A stretch of 64,000 bases of DNA from Sporosarcina sp. 6E9 (GTDB lineage: Bacteria; Bacillota; Bacilli; Bacillales_A; Planococcaceae): contig NZ_JAGEMN010000003.1 in NCBI RefSeq assembly GCF_017921835.1, forward strand, positions 124,001-188,000, written 5' to 3'. The translations under genes were made by a program, and so were the position numbers. Each line of letters begins with the position of its first letter. Within the stretch, counting starts at the first letter, position 1. Shown here in pieces: positions 43,428-52,450 of the stretch. Below the pieces are notes generated by a model. That model was given only the letters and a program-made list of their open reading frames with translations, ran no database searches and was not told where the DNA came from.

Positions 43428-44426
43428 TTATATAAATTTCTTAAGTATTTCTTTTACTGTTCCTTCGGTAGTTAAATGGACGTTTTCACCCGCCCAGAGT
43501 GACATGAAATCACTCTTTCCCTGTATTGCCGCCTCTTTCCGTATTTCTTTCGTTAAGTCACTTTGATAAGGATAAGGCGCGATTTCAGTGTTTTTCATTT
43601 CCATAATGAATCGATTGTTGATGCCGCGTGCAGTTTTACCCGAAAAAGCGGTTGTCAACGTTGTACATCCATCGTTTGAATGTAGTATTGCCTGTTTATG
43701 TATTGGATGTGCACCGCTCTCGTTCGCAACCAATAATGCGGTTCCGATTTGGACAGCTTGTGCTCCGGCAGATAACGCCTTGTCTAGCATTTCTTTATTC
43801 GCAATGCCGCCTGCTGCGATGACTGGAATTTCGACCGTGTTAACGCAATCTATTAGTAATTCATTTAATGGTTCTAGGGTTAATTCGCCGTGGAAAGATC
43901 CTCGATGTCCGCCCGCTTCACTGCCTTGGACAACAACGGCATGCATTTTACTGTCTTCTGCAAGCTTTGCTTCTTGGACAGTTGTTGCTGTTCCGATTAA
44001 ATATACATCGTTTTCTTTCAACAAATGAATGGTATTTTCATCCGGCAATCCGAATGTAAAGGAACAGACTTTAACATTTTCTTCGATTAACACTCGAACT
44101 TGATCATCGAATTCGGCAATTGAACGTTTCGGTCTTTCCGAAGTGATGCCGAGTTCTTTTCGAATAGGCTCGAGTGCGGTATAGGCATCTACCAATTCGT
44201 TTTCATTGGCTATCGTTGATTCGGGGACAAATAAATTCACGGAAAACGGTTTTTCTGTTAATGCTTTTACTTCTCGAATAAATTTACGCGTAGCCGCAGC
44301 TGATAGATAACCTGCACCAATTGAACCCAATGCACCAGCTTCCGCACAGGCTGCGACAAATTCAGGTGTCGTTACGCCTGCCATCGGTGCTTGAATGATT
44401 GGGGATTTCATGTGTAAGCAGTCCAC
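43428..44426 (-). CDS. Nitronate monooxygenase-type flavoprotein
   Basis: A 332-residue TIM-barrel FMN protein of the NMO/2-nitropropane dioxygenase family: IIQAPMAGVTTPEFVAACAE, VVQGSEAGGHRGSF (substrate/FMN loop with His), VIAAGGIANKEMLDKALSAG and AVQIGTALLVANESGAHP. It oxidises alkyl nitronates or acts as an NADH:quinone-type oxidoreductase; subclass not assigned. The GTG start 44426 follows AAAGGAG at 8 bases; the ATG five codons later is the alternative. Confidence 0.88.
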   Translation of the reverse strand: MDCLHMKSPIIQAPMAGVTTPEFVAACAEAGALGSIGAGYLSAAATRKFIREVKALTEKPFSVNLFVPESTIANENELVDAYTALEPIRKELGITSERPKRSIAEFDDQVRVLIEENVKVCSFTFGLPDENTIHLLKENDVYLIGTATTVQEAKLAEDSKMHAVVVQGSEAGGHRGSFHGELTLEPLNELLIDCVNTVEIPVIAAGGIANKEMLDKALSAGAQAVQIGTALLVANESGAHPIHKQAILHSNDGCTTLTTAFSGKTARGINNRFIMEMKNTEIAPYPYQSDLTKEIRKEAAIQGKSDFMSLWAGENVHLTTEGTVKEILKKFI

Positions 44427-44431
44427 TGAAT

Positions 44432-44791
44432 TTACTCCTTTCGAAAATCATATATATCTTTGCGAACATCTAACTCGATGCCGTTGATTGAAACTGTATA
44501 ATCATCAATCCAAACTATTTCTGCGGTTGATTCGCGATAACCCCAGTAAATATTTTTCTTCCTATCCCTCTTTTGATGATAAACAACTTCCCCTCTAACC
44601 GCATCCGCAACTGTCGCGCCGCTCCTTGATACGTAGGCTTTAACCGTATACTGGCCGTTTGGAGATTGGGATTCTGTTAGGAGCTCCCCATCAGGAAGAT
44701 TGGACATGCTGAAGAAAAAGTGATTAATGACCAATAGCAAAATAATAATGATACCTGATAACCCCGCTAATAAAATTCCTAATACTTTCAT
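44432..44791 (-). CDS. DUF5412-like small membrane-anchored protein
   Basis: A protein of about 119 residues with one N-terminal helix (ILLAGLSGIIIILLLVINHF) and an extracellular domain (LTESQSPNGQYTVKAYVSRS, NIYWGYRESTAEIVWIDDYT, VSINGIELDVRKDIYDFRK), the pattern of DUF5412. Function unknown. ATG 44791 follows AAGGGGGCGTCGG. It ends 5 bases before the NMO start, so the two are probably co-transcribed. Confidence 0.75.
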   Translation of the reverse strand: MKVLGILLAGLSGIIIILLLVINHFFFSMSNLPDGELLTESQSPNGQYTVKAYVSRSGATVADAVRGEVVYHQKRDRKKNIYWGYRESTAEIVWIDDYTVSINGIELDVRKDIYDFRKE

Positions 44792-44845
44792 TAACCGACG
44801 CCCCCTTTTCACATGTAGGACGTTCAGAAACCTGGGAATGTTACC

Positions 44846-44941
44846 TCAGCGAATCGAAACATAACCGGTTTCATCGATGATTTCCACGGCTTGCTTGCGA
44901 CCAGCTAACTCCTAGCCGTCGAAGGCTAATAAAACCCCTGA
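44846..44941 (-). pseudogene. C-terminal remnant of an unknown gene
   Basis: The minus frame reads LLAFDG, TAG, ELAGRKQAVEIIDETGYVSI, R, stop. It looks like the last 30 residues of a protein with a nonsense codon and nothing recognisable upstream. A decayed gene end in a 220-base gap. Confidence 0.4.
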
Positions 44942-45011
44942 TACTGTACTTACATTTATATCACTATTGTACACGAAGTGGATAAGGAATTTTCAATTAA
45001 CTCTAACAAAA

Positions 45012-45037
45012 ATAAAAAGATCCAAAAAGGATCTTTA
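45012..45037 (-). terminator. Terminator of ywbE
   Basis: AAAGATCC / GGATCTTT followed by T-rich DNA on the minus strand. Confidence 0.88.
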
Positions 45038-45039
45038 CT

Positions 45040-45234
45040 TTATTCCAATATTTCCGCCACGCGGCCAACTTGTCCGTCTTCGAGTCTAACTTTAATGCCA
45101 TGGGGATGAAACTTCGAGTTCGTCAATAAGTCTTTCACAATGCCTTCAGTTTTTGTCCCTGAGCGCTGGTCTTTCTTCAATACAATTGCGACTTTTAATC
45201 CTGGTGTTATATCGTCACGATTTTTTCCGTCCAT
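45040..45234 (-). CDS. ywbE: YwbE family protein
   Basis: A 64-residue protein: RDDITPGLKVAIVLKKDQRS, TEGIVKDLLTNSKFHPHGIK, VRLEDGQVGRVAEIL. This is the complete conserved YwbE sequence (small KOW-like beta protein, function unknown). Ribosome binding site AGAGGATTG. It starts 4 bases after the methyltransferase stop. Confidence 0.92.
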   Translation of the reverse strand: MDGKNRDDITPGLKVAIVLKKDQRSGTKTEGIVKDLLTNSKFHPHGIKVRLEDGQVGRVAEILE

Positions 45235-45237
45235 TGT

Positions 45238-45843
45238 TCAATCCTCTTTTCTTTTTTGAAACATGCTTTGTACGACATGCGCTGTGCCCGTATGAAGTTG
45301 GCCTTCTTCACGATTCACTTCACCTACGTGGAAATGCTTGATAAAATAGCCGTCAAATTGTTCAAGCATTTCTTTTGGATTTATGAGCATGGATTCGTTG
45401 CGCGGTCCGCCTGTTCCATATGCAAGTTGTTCTTTTGAATACAATTCACTTATATAATATCCTCCTGGTTTTAGCGCTTTTTTAATTCCAGAAAAGGTGC
45501 GGTCCATAACGTCTTCAGGAAAATGGCCGAAAATCTGGACGATGGCATCCCATTGTTCTGCTTCCCATACTACTTCTGCAAGATCCCGATATTCGGTTGT
45601 CACAACGACACCTTTTTCATCGGCAAGTAGTTTTGTTTTATCAAGCCCAGCTTGCGCAAAATCCCACGCGGTCACGTCAAATCCAAGAGACGCTAAGTAC
45701 ACCGATTTTCGCCCCTCGCCTTCTGCGATACAGAGCACTCTCCCTTTCGGCATAAGCTTCGCTGCTTCGACTACAAATGCATTTGGTTCTTTCCCGTAGA
45801 CAAACTCATCTGTCGAGAAACGTTCGTGCCACATATTCGACAA
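45238..45843 (-). CDS. Class I SAM-dependent methyltransferase
   Basis: A 201-residue protein: MWHERFSTDEFVYGKEPNAF at the N-terminus (TehB/SmtA-like), motif I RVLCIAEGEGRKSVYLASLG, then VTAWDFAQAGLDKTKLLADE, and WDAIVQIFGHFPEDV. Small-molecule methyltransferase, substrate unknown (the family includes tellurite and thiopurine methyltransferases). The start may be TTG 45843 or the ATG three codons later. Co-transcribed with ywbE. Confidence 0.85.
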   Translation of the reverse strand: MSNMWHERFSTDEFVYGKEPNAFVVEAAKLMPKGRVLCIAEGEGRKSVYLASLGFDVTAWDFAQAGLDKTKLLADEKGVVVTTEYRDLAEVVWEAEQWDAIVQIFGHFPEDVMDRTFSGIKKALKPGGYYISELYSKEQLAYGTGGPRNESMLINPKEMLEQFDGYFIKHFHVGEVNREEGQLHTGTAHVVQSMFQKRKED

Positions 45844-45913
45844 AACGCATCAATTCCCTTCGGATATGGTCGTTCTAGTTTAGCATAATTGGGTTACAAT
45901 TGCTTTTTTATAG

Positions 45914-46055
45914 GGGCTATGGTCGCTTCAGTGGTTGCATTAATCGTTTCGATACTCGCTTTGGTCGCCTCAACACCCGCTTTAGTCGTTTCAAACATGC
46001 TTTGGTCGTTTCATCCGGTGGTTTAGTCACTTATTCTCGTTAATGGTCGTTTCGC
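45914..46055. repeat. Intergenic 21-bp-period array, GTCGTTTC type
   Basis: Seven imperfect units with core TTTGGTCGTTTCA. The central TCG (or TCA) falls at 45923, 45944, 45965, 45986, 46006, 46027 and 46047, i.e. every 20-21 bases. Spacers between cores vary freely. No coding frame or terminator is explained by it. Same core and period as the array at 59487-59605 (opposite strand). Confidence 0.8.
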
Positions 46056-46073
46056 CAAGTTACCACATTAAAA

Positions 46074-46967
46074 TCACTTGCTCATAACAACACTTTCCAT
46101 AAAAGCATCCAGGCGCGACTCCATCAGCTGATTTGTGAGTCCTTCCACTCCTAAATCCGTCCACCCCTTATAAACAGTTATCGGACCATCGATGGCATCA
46201 AATATAGATACGATATCAAGATAGGGATCATAGTCGAACCCGGTTGCATGCCGTTGGTACGCTTCCAAAAATAAGTCCGCGATTTCTATTCCGTGTAATA
46301 AAGCTAAGTTCACGCGACAATGACCGACATCAATTCCCGCTGGCCCCAAGCAGGCGTTTGGCCAATCTACAATTCCGCTTACATCGTCGTCTTTCCATAA
46401 CACATTAGCCGGGTGGAAATCGCGGTGGATGAATGTTTCCCGATATTGAGGTACCGACCCGTGTAATCGTTCTAAAGCTACATTCCATACTTCAGGATTC
46501 TGTGTCCACCCGGGAATTTCAACTTTCTCACGATTCATATACTGTGCATACTTCCACGGAAACTTCCCCGCTTCAATCCGATGAATTTCACTAAGTGTTT
46601 TAGCCAACCCATCTGTCCATAAATGAAAATCCTCTGGTTCAAGCAAAACTTTACCTTCTACCTTTGTCATCAGAATCGATGGCATTCCAGCTTTTCCGCC
46701 TGTTTTATCAGCCGCAAGAAGTATTGGTGCTGATAAATCACTATTACACGCTATTTGTAGACTAGCTGATTCATGTGACACAAGATCCGGTTCTTCGCGG
46801 AGCCATTCCTCATTATCAAATTGGCGCAATATGACGGGCCCCTTTCCAGTTTCCACCTCAAAAATAAGAGATGATACTCCGCCGTAAAGCCTTTCTATAG
46901 AAATAACGGCAACACCCAGTATATTTTCTATCCAAAGTTTCCCTTTTTCATTTAAATCCAAATTCAT
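46074..46967 (-). CDS. Aminoglycoside-phosphotransferase-like (APH/choline kinase fold) protein
   Basis: A 297-residue kinase-like protein: VSSLIFEVETGKGPVILRQF (ATP-binding part), TFIHRDFHPANVLW with the catalytic Asp (Brenner motif), and GIVDWPNACLGPAGIDVGHC with the metal-binding Asp. It probably phosphorylates a small molecule; the family includes drug, sugar and choline kinases, and resistance is not implied. GGAGGA abuts ATG 46967, so TTG 46961 two codons on may be used. Confidence 0.85.
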   Translation of the reverse strand: MNLDLNEKGKLWIENILGVAVISIERLYGGVSSLIFEVETGKGPVILRQFDNEEWLREEPDLVSHESASLQIACNSDLSAPILLAADKTGGKAGMPSILMTKVEGKVLLEPEDFHLWTDGLAKTLSEIHRIEAGKFPWKYAQYMNREKVEIPGWTQNPEVWNVALERLHGSVPQYRETFIHRDFHPANVLWKDDDVSGIVDWPNACLGPAGIDVGHCRVNLALLHGIEIADLFLEAYQRHATGFDYDPYLDIVSIFDAIDGPITVYKGWTDLGVEGLTNQLMESRLDAFMESVVMSK

Positions 46968-47018
46968 TCCTCCGATTTAGTAGTAAGAAGTCAATCCATT
47001 TTCAGGGTTTATTTTCTA

Positions 47019-48584
47019 TTACTCATAAACAATATCGCCTGCCACTACTGTCATGACAACCTTCGCATAAATGATTCCTTCGTCTTCAACGCTGAACAAA
47101 TCTGTATCGAGAATTGTAAAATCCGCGTCAAAGTTTTCTTGGAGTCTCCCGCGTACATTATCTTTTCCAATTGTGGCGACACTTCCAACTGTAAATAAAT
47201 GAACCGCTTCAAATCGACTAAGCTTTTCGCTAGGTAAATAGCCGTCATGAGTCTCACCTGGTTTCCGACGTGTCACTGCTGCATAGATTCCGAGTAAAGG
47301 ATCGACTTCTTCAACCGGCGCATCCGACCCGCCCCCACAGATGAATCCACGGTCGATTAACTTTTTCCAAGCATATGCCCAGTCCAGACGGTGTTCGCCT
47401 AACCGATCCATCGCCCAAGGGAAATCTGACGAAACAAATATCGGTTGTAAATCGAGAATGACTGGCAACTTTTCCATTCGCGCCACCAAATCCTCTCGTA
47501 ACACATTCACATGAATCAATCTGTCGCGCTTCCCTTCGGGTACGGGGTGTTTTTCAATGGCATCTAATGCTTTTTCAGCAGCCGCATCCCCGATGACATG
47601 GACCGCAATCGCTTCATCGTATTTCCGAGCTAATTTAACAAGTTCTTCAATCTCCTCGTCAGTATGGACGGCCACCCCAGACGTTTCGGGTGCGTCTGAA
47701 TACGGCTCGCTTAATAGCGCAGTCTTTCCGCCAAGCGCGCAGTCGATGAAAAACTTCATCTCACCAGGCGTAATCCACGGTTCATCATAAGTTGCATTCT
47801 CTTCCATTATTTGTTCGAATACCGGGGATCTTCTTAGTAAATGGGCACGAAACTTCCGCTGTTCACCAATCACATTTTTAAACGCTTGAAGCGGGTTCGT
47901 GTAATCGCCGTAATAACCGAGGTCATCCGTCACTGCACCGGTTAAGCCAAGTGCGACTAAATCATCGACGGATTTCGTTAAAGCTTTTGTCAACGATTCA
48001 ATAGTTGGTTCTGGTAGCAAGTTCAGCACCAAATCCTGCGCGCCTTCATGGAGATAGCCCGTTGCTTCGCCGTTTTCATCGCGTTCGATAACACCGTCTT
48101 CAGGATCTAGTGTGTCTTTTGTAATGCCTGCGAGTTCAAGCGCTTTTGAGTTTGCTAGGACCGCATGACGACACGTCCTTTTCAACACCATTGGAGAATC
48201 TGTAACCTTATCGAGCTCACTCGCTCGGGGAATCTTTTTATCTGGAAAATTGTTTTCATTCCAACCTTCCCCCAAAAACCACTCATCCGGTGTTAAATCC
48301 TTATGCGCATTATGGAGCATGACCATCATTTCATCTGCCGAACTTGCTTTTGCTAAATCAAGACTCAGTAACTTTTGCCCATGTCCGATCATATGCATGT
48401 GACTATCGACAAATCCTGGATAGAGAACCGCCCCTTTTAAATCGATTTCTTTATCGGCCTGCCCTCTTAATTCGTCATAGGTACCAACCGCGCTAATTTT
48501 CCCGCCTTCTGTAAGTAGCGCTTCAACCTGGTCGCCTTCAAAATTCATCGTATACATCGTGCCGTTATGCCAAACTATTTTCAC
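47019..48584 (-). CDS. YtcJ-like amidohydrolase (metal-dependent)
   Basis: A 521-residue amidohydrolase-3 family enzyme. GAVLYPGFVDSHMHMIG carries the HxH metal ligands, MKFFIDCALGGKTALLSEPY, AIAVHVIGDAAAEKALDAIE (His) and GFICGGGSDAPVEEVDPLLG (the last metal-binding Asp). It hydrolyses amide or carbamate-like bonds with divalent metals; natural substrates of YtcJ proteins are unknown. GTG 48584 follows CAGGGGGAATTTTAC; the longer frame to 48629 is unsupported. Confidence 0.88.
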   Translation of the reverse strand: MKIVWHNGTMYTMNFEGDQVEALLTEGGKISAVGTYDELRGQADKEIDLKGAVLYPGFVDSHMHMIGHGQKLLSLDLAKASSADEMMVMLHNAHKDLTPDEWFLGEGWNENNFPDKKIPRASELDKVTDSPMVLKRTCRHAVLANSKALELAGITKDTLDPEDGVIERDENGEATGYLHEGAQDLVLNLLPEPTIESLTKALTKSVDDLVALGLTGAVTDDLGYYGDYTNPLQAFKNVIGEQRKFRAHLLRRSPVFEQIMEENATYDEPWITPGEMKFFIDCALGGKTALLSEPYSDAPETSGVAVHTDEEIEELVKLARKYDEAIAVHVIGDAAAEKALDAIEKHPVPEGKRDRLIHVNVLREDLVARMEKLPVILDLQPIFVSSDFPWAMDRLGEHRLDWAYAWKKLIDRGFICGGGSDAPVEEVDPLLGIYAAVTRRKPGETHDGYLPSEKLSRFEAVHLFTVGSVATIGKDNVRGRLQENFDADFTILDTDLFSVEDEGIIYAKVVMTVVAGDIVYE

Positions 48585-48692
48585 GTAAAATTCCCCCTGT
48601 CTATCTATATAGTCTAAACTTTCGGGCAATCCTGTGCAACGGCTTCGGAAAAAAATGCTACAATTATAGAAGAATATATTGGAGGGATATCA

Positions 48693-49133
48693 ATGAGATT
48701 AACAGTTTATCTAGCAGGAGAGATTCATAGTGCGTGGCGCGAGGAAGTTAAAGTGAAAGCAGCGGCATTAGATTTACCCATTGACTTCGTTGGTCCGATG
48801 GAAGATCATGACCGTTCCGATAATATCGGGGAAGAAATTTTAGGTGAACAGCCAAATGCCATCTTTAAAGACGCAGCGGCTTCAAACTTTAATAACTTGC
48901 GAACGGAAATTCTAATGAAGAAAGCCGATCTTGTCATCGCTTTGTTTGGCGAAAAGTACAAGCAGTGGAATACCGCGATGGACGCAAGTGCAGCAGTTGC
49001 TTACGGTAAACCGTTGATTCTTATTCGTCAAGAAGGACATCACCATGCACTGAAAGAATTATCCCGTAAAGCGCACGCAACTGTCGAGACCGTCGACCAA
49101 GCGATTAAAGCACTTCATTATATTTTTGAATAG
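48693..49133 (+). CDS. ytoQ: YtoQ family protein
   Basis: A 146-residue protein: RLTVYLAGEIHSAWREEVKV, DFVGPMEDHDRSDNIGEEIL, KADLVIALFGEKYKQWNTAM and GKPLILIRQEGHHHALKELS, the complete YtoQ signature (nucleoside-2-deoxyribosyltransferase-like fold, function unknown). Ribosome binding site TTGGAGGGATATC. Transcribed away from the amidohydrolase. Confidence 0.92.
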   Translation: MRLTVYLAGEIHSAWREEVKVKAAALDLPIDFVGPMEDHDRSDNIGEEILGEQPNAIFKDAAASNFNNLRTEILMKKADLVIALFGEKYKQWNTAMDASAAVAYGKPLILIRQEGHHHALKELSRKAHATVETVDQAIKALHYIFE

Positions 49134-49141
49134 AAATTGGA

Positions 49142-49175
49142 ATGGACCCCACTTTGCAAAGTCGGGTCCATTTTT
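49142..49175 (+). terminator. Terminator of ytoQ
   Basis: ATGGACCC ... GGGTCCATTTTT, strong stem and T run. Confidence 0.9.
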
Positions 49176-49204
49176 GATTGGATTAGTTAGGCATTAAGTA
49201 TTGT

Positions 49205-49325
49205 TTTGAGGATATGTGTGTGAAAGGTGCGGATATACGGAAGAAATGTACGGATATACATCGCAAAGCCTCAGATATCGCTGGTTATATGACGGATATC
49301 TTCTCCTATCTGTCGGATATCCACC
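49205..49325. repeat. Intergenic 21-bp-period array, CGGATAT type
   Basis: GATAT occurs at 49211, 49232, 49253, 49274, 49295 and 49316, exactly every 21 bases, mostly as CGGATATAC or CGGATATC. Spacer sequences differ. The array ends 5 bases before the Pho box of pstB. Confidence 0.85.
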
Positions 49326-49329
49326 CAAA

Positions 49330-49383
49330 TTTACAAAACATTTACACCACCTTTATACTTCCTTAACAATCCACCTCTATGAT
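49330..49383 (+). promoter_or_regulatory. Pho box and promoter of pstB
   Basis: TTTACA (49330), TTTACA (49341), TTTATA (49352) and TTAACA (49363) are spaced exactly 11 bp apart, the direct-repeat pattern bound by PhoP~P. TATGAT (49378-49383) lies 10 bases downstream as the -10. Indicates induction by phosphate starvation. Confidence 0.85.
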
Positions 49384-49414
49384 GAGAAGTAGATAACTCG
49401 AATGGAGGATGCTC

Positions 49415-50233
49415 ATGACATTATTGACAGGGCATAAAGAAGACGTACAACTTCGACTGATGAAAAATGCCAACTGGCGTAAACCAGTTTATGAAACGAA
49501 TGGATTGAATCTGTGGTACGGATCATCACATGCATTGAAAAATATCGATCTATCTATTAATGAAAAAGAAGTCACTGCAATTATCGGCCCATCCGGTTGC
49601 GGGAAGTCAACTTATTTAAAGACGCTTAATCGAATGGTTGAAATGGTACCTGATGTATCGATTTCTGGACACGTTACATTTAAAGGGAAGAACATTCTGG
49701 GGAAAGCGATGCCCGTTGAAATGCTTCGATCGAAAGTTGGCATGGTCTTTCAAAAACCAAACCCCTTCCCTAAATCTATTTACGAGAACGTCGCATTCGG
49801 ACCTAAAATTCATGGAATCCGAAACAAAGCGATGCTCGATAATATTGTAGAAGATAGTTTGCGAAAAGCTGCGCTCTGGGATGAAGTGAAAGACCGCCTT
49901 CACAAAAGTGCTTACGGGCTTTCCGGCGGACAACAACAACGACTTTGCATTGCTCGCTGTCTCGCAATAGACCCTGAAGTCATATTAATGGATGAACCTA
50001 CTTCCGCTTTAGACCCAGTTTCCACGCACAAAGTGGAGGAGCTCATCAATACGATTAAAAACGATGTGACCATCGCAATCGTTACACACAATATGCAACA
50101 AGCAGCGCGAATTTCAGATCGTACAGCATTTTTTCTAAACGGTGAAATTATTGAATGTGATCAAACATCCACTATCTTTAATAATCCGAACGACCATCTT
50201 ACGAATGACTATATAAATGGCCGCTTCGGCTAA
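49415..50233 (+). CDS. pstB: Phosphate ABC transporter ATP-binding protein PstB
   Basis: A 272-residue ABC ATPase: Walker [21 protein letters not shown], the PstB-typical [20 protein letters not shown], signature [16 protein letters not shown], Walker [16 protein letters not shown]. It drives high-affinity phosphate import with PstSCA. ATG 49415 follows ATGGAGGATGCTC. It is the first gene of the cluster, with its own Pho box and terminator, whereas the usual order places pstB last. Confidence 0.95.
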   Translation: MTLLTGHKEDVQLRLMKNANWRKPVYETNGLNLWYGSSHALKNIDLSINEKEVTAIIGPSGCGKSTYLKTLNRMVEMVPDVSISGHVTFKGKNILGKAMPVEMLRSKVGMVFQKPNPFPKSIYENVAFGPKIHGIRNKAMLDNIVEDSLRKAALWDEVKDRLHKSAYGLSGGQQQRLCIARCLAIDPEVILMDEPTSALDPVSTHKVEELINTIKNDVTIAIVTHNMQQAARISDRTAFFLNGEIIECDQTSTIFNNPNDHLTNDYINGRFG

Positions 50234-50237
50234 TAAA

Positions 50238-50280
50238 TAAACACCGCTTTTTATTCCATCGAATAAAGGGCGGTGTTTTA
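50238..50280 (+). terminator. Terminator between pstB and pstS
   Basis: AAACACCGC ... GCGGTGTTTTAT with inner TTTATTC/GAATAAA pairing. Confidence 0.88.
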
Positions 50281-50301
50281 TATTTACCTGTTTTTCCCTC
50301 A

Positions 50302-50355
50302 TTTACAAAACGTTTACATTAATCACACACTCGCTTAACAATCACGCCTTATACT
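50302..50355 (+). promoter_or_regulatory. Pho box and promoter of pstS
   Basis: TTTACA (50302), TTTACA (50313), CACACA (50324, degenerate) and TTAACA (50335), 11 bp apart, then TATACT (50350-50355) as -10. Same geometry as at pstB. Confidence 0.85.
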
Positions 50356-50414
50356 TAAAACTAGAAAGAGCAAATCTTTCTACTAAAACAGAGATTAAGA
50401 GGAGGACAATTCAA

Positions 50415-51413
50415 ATGAAATTGAAAAAGTATCTTTTGTTCCTAGCTATCGCAGCTCTTGCTGCAATTATTGCAGCATGCGGGTCTGATCCGAAAGCAAA
50501 TAGTGACGAACAATCTAAAGGTAACGATGAAGAGTCTAATGACAATGGTAACTCTGAAAAGATAGAAGGAAGCGTTGTGATTGATGGATCCGGAACAGTT
50601 TATCCATTAATGGCGAGGATCGCTGAAGAATATATGATCAATGAGCAAGAAAATGTATCTGTTGAGGTGAGTCGTGCAGGAACAAGCGCAGGATTCAAGA
50701 AGTTTTTAGTAAAAGACGGAACAGACTTTAACGATGCATCTCGCCAAATAAAAGATGAGGAAGCAACTGAAGCAAAAGATTTAGGGATTGAAGTTAAAGA
50801 ATTAAAAGTAGCCTTGGACGGTTTAACCTTTGTCATTAACAAAGATAATGACTGGGCAAAAGAAATGACGCCCGAACAACTCATTAGCATATTCAAAGCA
50901 GACAGCGGCATTGAAAAATGGTCTGATATAGACCCAGATTGGCCCGATGAAAAAATCAAGCCTATGGGACCGAACGAAAACCACGGAACGTATGAGTTCT
51001 TCTATGAAAACATTTTAGAAAAACAAGATCTCGTTGACAGTGTAAACCTACAACAAGATTATTCAACACTCGTTAACTTAGTAGCAGAAGACAAAAACGG
51101 AATTGCATTTTTCGGGTTTGGGTATTACGTCAATAATAAAGACAAGCTTGAAGCGGTTCATGTTGATTTTGGTAGCGGCGCGGTAGAACCATCACTCGAT
51201 ACTATTTCAGAAGACGGCGATTATGCGCAGTTTACTCGCCCCGTCTTCACATACTTGAACGTCAAACACGCAACAGAAAAAGCACAAGTTCTAGACTATG
51301 CCATCTATTTGATGGGCAACATTAATAAATTTGCAGGCGAAACTGGATTTGCACCAATTCCAGATGCTGAAGTCGAAGAAAGTATTGAATACTTGAATGG
51401 ATTAAGAAATTAA
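50415..51413 (+). CDS. pstS: Phosphate-binding lipoprotein PstS
   Basis: A 332-residue lipoprotein with lipobox AIIAACGS (Cys22), an acidic linker, and the phosphate-binding core: VVIDGSGTVYPLMARIAEEY, VEVSRAGTSAGFKKFL, DFNDASRQIKDEE and GIAFFGFGYYVNNKDKLEAV. It captures phosphate outside the membrane for PstCA. Strong ribosome binding site (AAGAGGAGG). Confidence 0.95.
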   Translation: MKLKKYLLFLAIAALAAIIAACGSDPKANSDEQSKGNDEESNDNGNSEKIEGSVVIDGSGTVYPLMARIAEEYMINEQENVSVEVSRAGTSAGFKKFLVKDGTDFNDASRQIKDEEATEAKDLGIEVKELKVALDGLTFVINKDNDWAKEMTPEQLISIFKADSGIEKWSDIDPDWPDEKIKPMGPNENHGTYEFFYENILEKQDLVDSVNLQQDYSTLVNLVAEDKNGIAFFGFGYYVNNKDKLEAVHVDFGSGAVEPSLDTISEDGDYAQFTRPVFTYLNVKHATEKAQVLDYAIYLMGNINKFAGETGFAPIPDAEVEESIEYLNGLRN

Positions 51414-51427
51414 AAAGCTCTAAACAA

Positions 51428-51461
51428 AGAAGATGAGCGCAATCCCATGCCCTCATCTTCT
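51428..51461 (+). promoter_or_regulatory. Hairpin between pstS and pstC
   Basis: AGAAGATGAG ... CTCATCTTCT, a 10-bp perfect stem without a T run. It probably stabilises the pstS mRNA 3' end or lowers read-through, giving more PstS than PstCA. Confidence 0.65.
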
Positions 51462-51496
51462 CTCACCTTATAAATGATAAAGGAGTGCCTTATACA

Positions 51497-52450
51497 ATGC
51501 CGATTAAGAATGAACTAACAAAGCGTGAAATTGGCATCAGGGAATTAATCGAACAAAAGCAGCACTCAAGAAATTTCAAGGAGTCGTTCGAAAAAGCGAT
51601 TCCATTCTTTCTATTTCTAATTGCTTCTGTATCGATTTTAACGACCATCGGTATCGTCTACACACTATTATCCGAAACAATCGAGTTTTTTAAACGGGTA
51701 CCGATTGCAGATTTCTTTACGGGTACGACGTTAAAACCACTGAGCCAAACACCAGAATTTGGTGTCCTACCGCTTATTATCGGTACTGTGACTTCTTCAC
51801 TCATTGCTATGGCAGTTGCCGCCCCCATAGGGTTAATGTCTGCTATTTATTTGAGTGAATATGCATCTGAAAAGGTTCGAAAAACGGTTAAGCCATTACT
51901 TGAAATACTCGCTGGAATCCCGACAATCGTCTATGGATTTTTCGCATTCACTTTCGTTACACCGCTATTACGTGAGTTCATACCTGGGCTTGAAGCGACA
52001 AATATCTTAAGTCCTGGAATTGTCATGGGGGTCATGATCATTCCAATGATTGCCTCGCTGTCTGAAGATGCCATGAGTTCAGTGCCAAACGCCATGCGGG
52101 AAGGTGCATTAGCTTTGGGTTCAACGAGATTAGAAGTGACGAAAAAAGTGGTCATTCCAGCCGCCCTTTCCGGAATCATCGCCTCATTTGTTCTTGGAAT
52201 TTCTCGTGCAATTGGCGAAACGATGATTGTCACGATTGCCAGCGGAAGCACGAAAAACTTCACATTCGATATTACACAATCCATGCAAACGATGACCGCT
52301 TATATTGTAGAAGTAACTGGCGGAGATGCACCTGCAGGTTCGACAATCTATTATAGCTTGTATGCTGTTGCGATGACGCTATTCGTATTCACACTGCTGA
52401 TGAATTTATTGGCAAGATCAATTTCCCGCAAGTATAGGGAGGCGTATTAA
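51497..52450 (+). CDS. pstC: Phosphate ABC transporter permease PstC
   Basis: A 317-residue permease with six helices and a long cytosolic N-terminus. The ABC-coupling EAA region is MREGALALGSTRLEVTKKVV, with LEILAGIPTIVYGFFAF and SRAIGETMIVTIASGSTKNF typical of PstC. ATG 51497 has AAGGAG 11 bases upstream; GTG 51485 is too close. Confidence 0.94.
   Translation: MPIKNELTKREIGIRELIEQKQHSRNFKESFEKAIPFFLFLIASVSILTTIGIVYTLLSETIEFFKRVPIADFFTGTTLKPLSQTPEFGVLPLIIGTVTSSLIAMAVAAPIGLMSAIYLSEYASEKVRKTVKPLLEILAGIPTIVYGFFAFTFVTPLLREFIPGLEATNILSPGIVMGVMIIPMIASLSEDAMSSVPNAMREGALALGSTRLEVTKKVVIPAALSGIIASFVLGISRAIGETMIVTIASGSTKNFTFDITQSMQTMTAYIVEVTGGDAPAGSTIYYSLYAVAMTLFVFTLLMNLLARSISRKYREAY

Noticed and set aside
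43588..44028. Plus-strand open frame opposite the nitronate monooxygenase gene
   Set aside because: Antisense shadow without start signals; the minus-strand protein is a clear family member.
45914..46055. Possible CRISPR array
   Set aside because: The conserved core is only about 9-12 bases, units are 21 bp, spacers are shorter than any CRISPR spacer and no cas genes are present. The same applies to 49205-49325 and 59487-59605.
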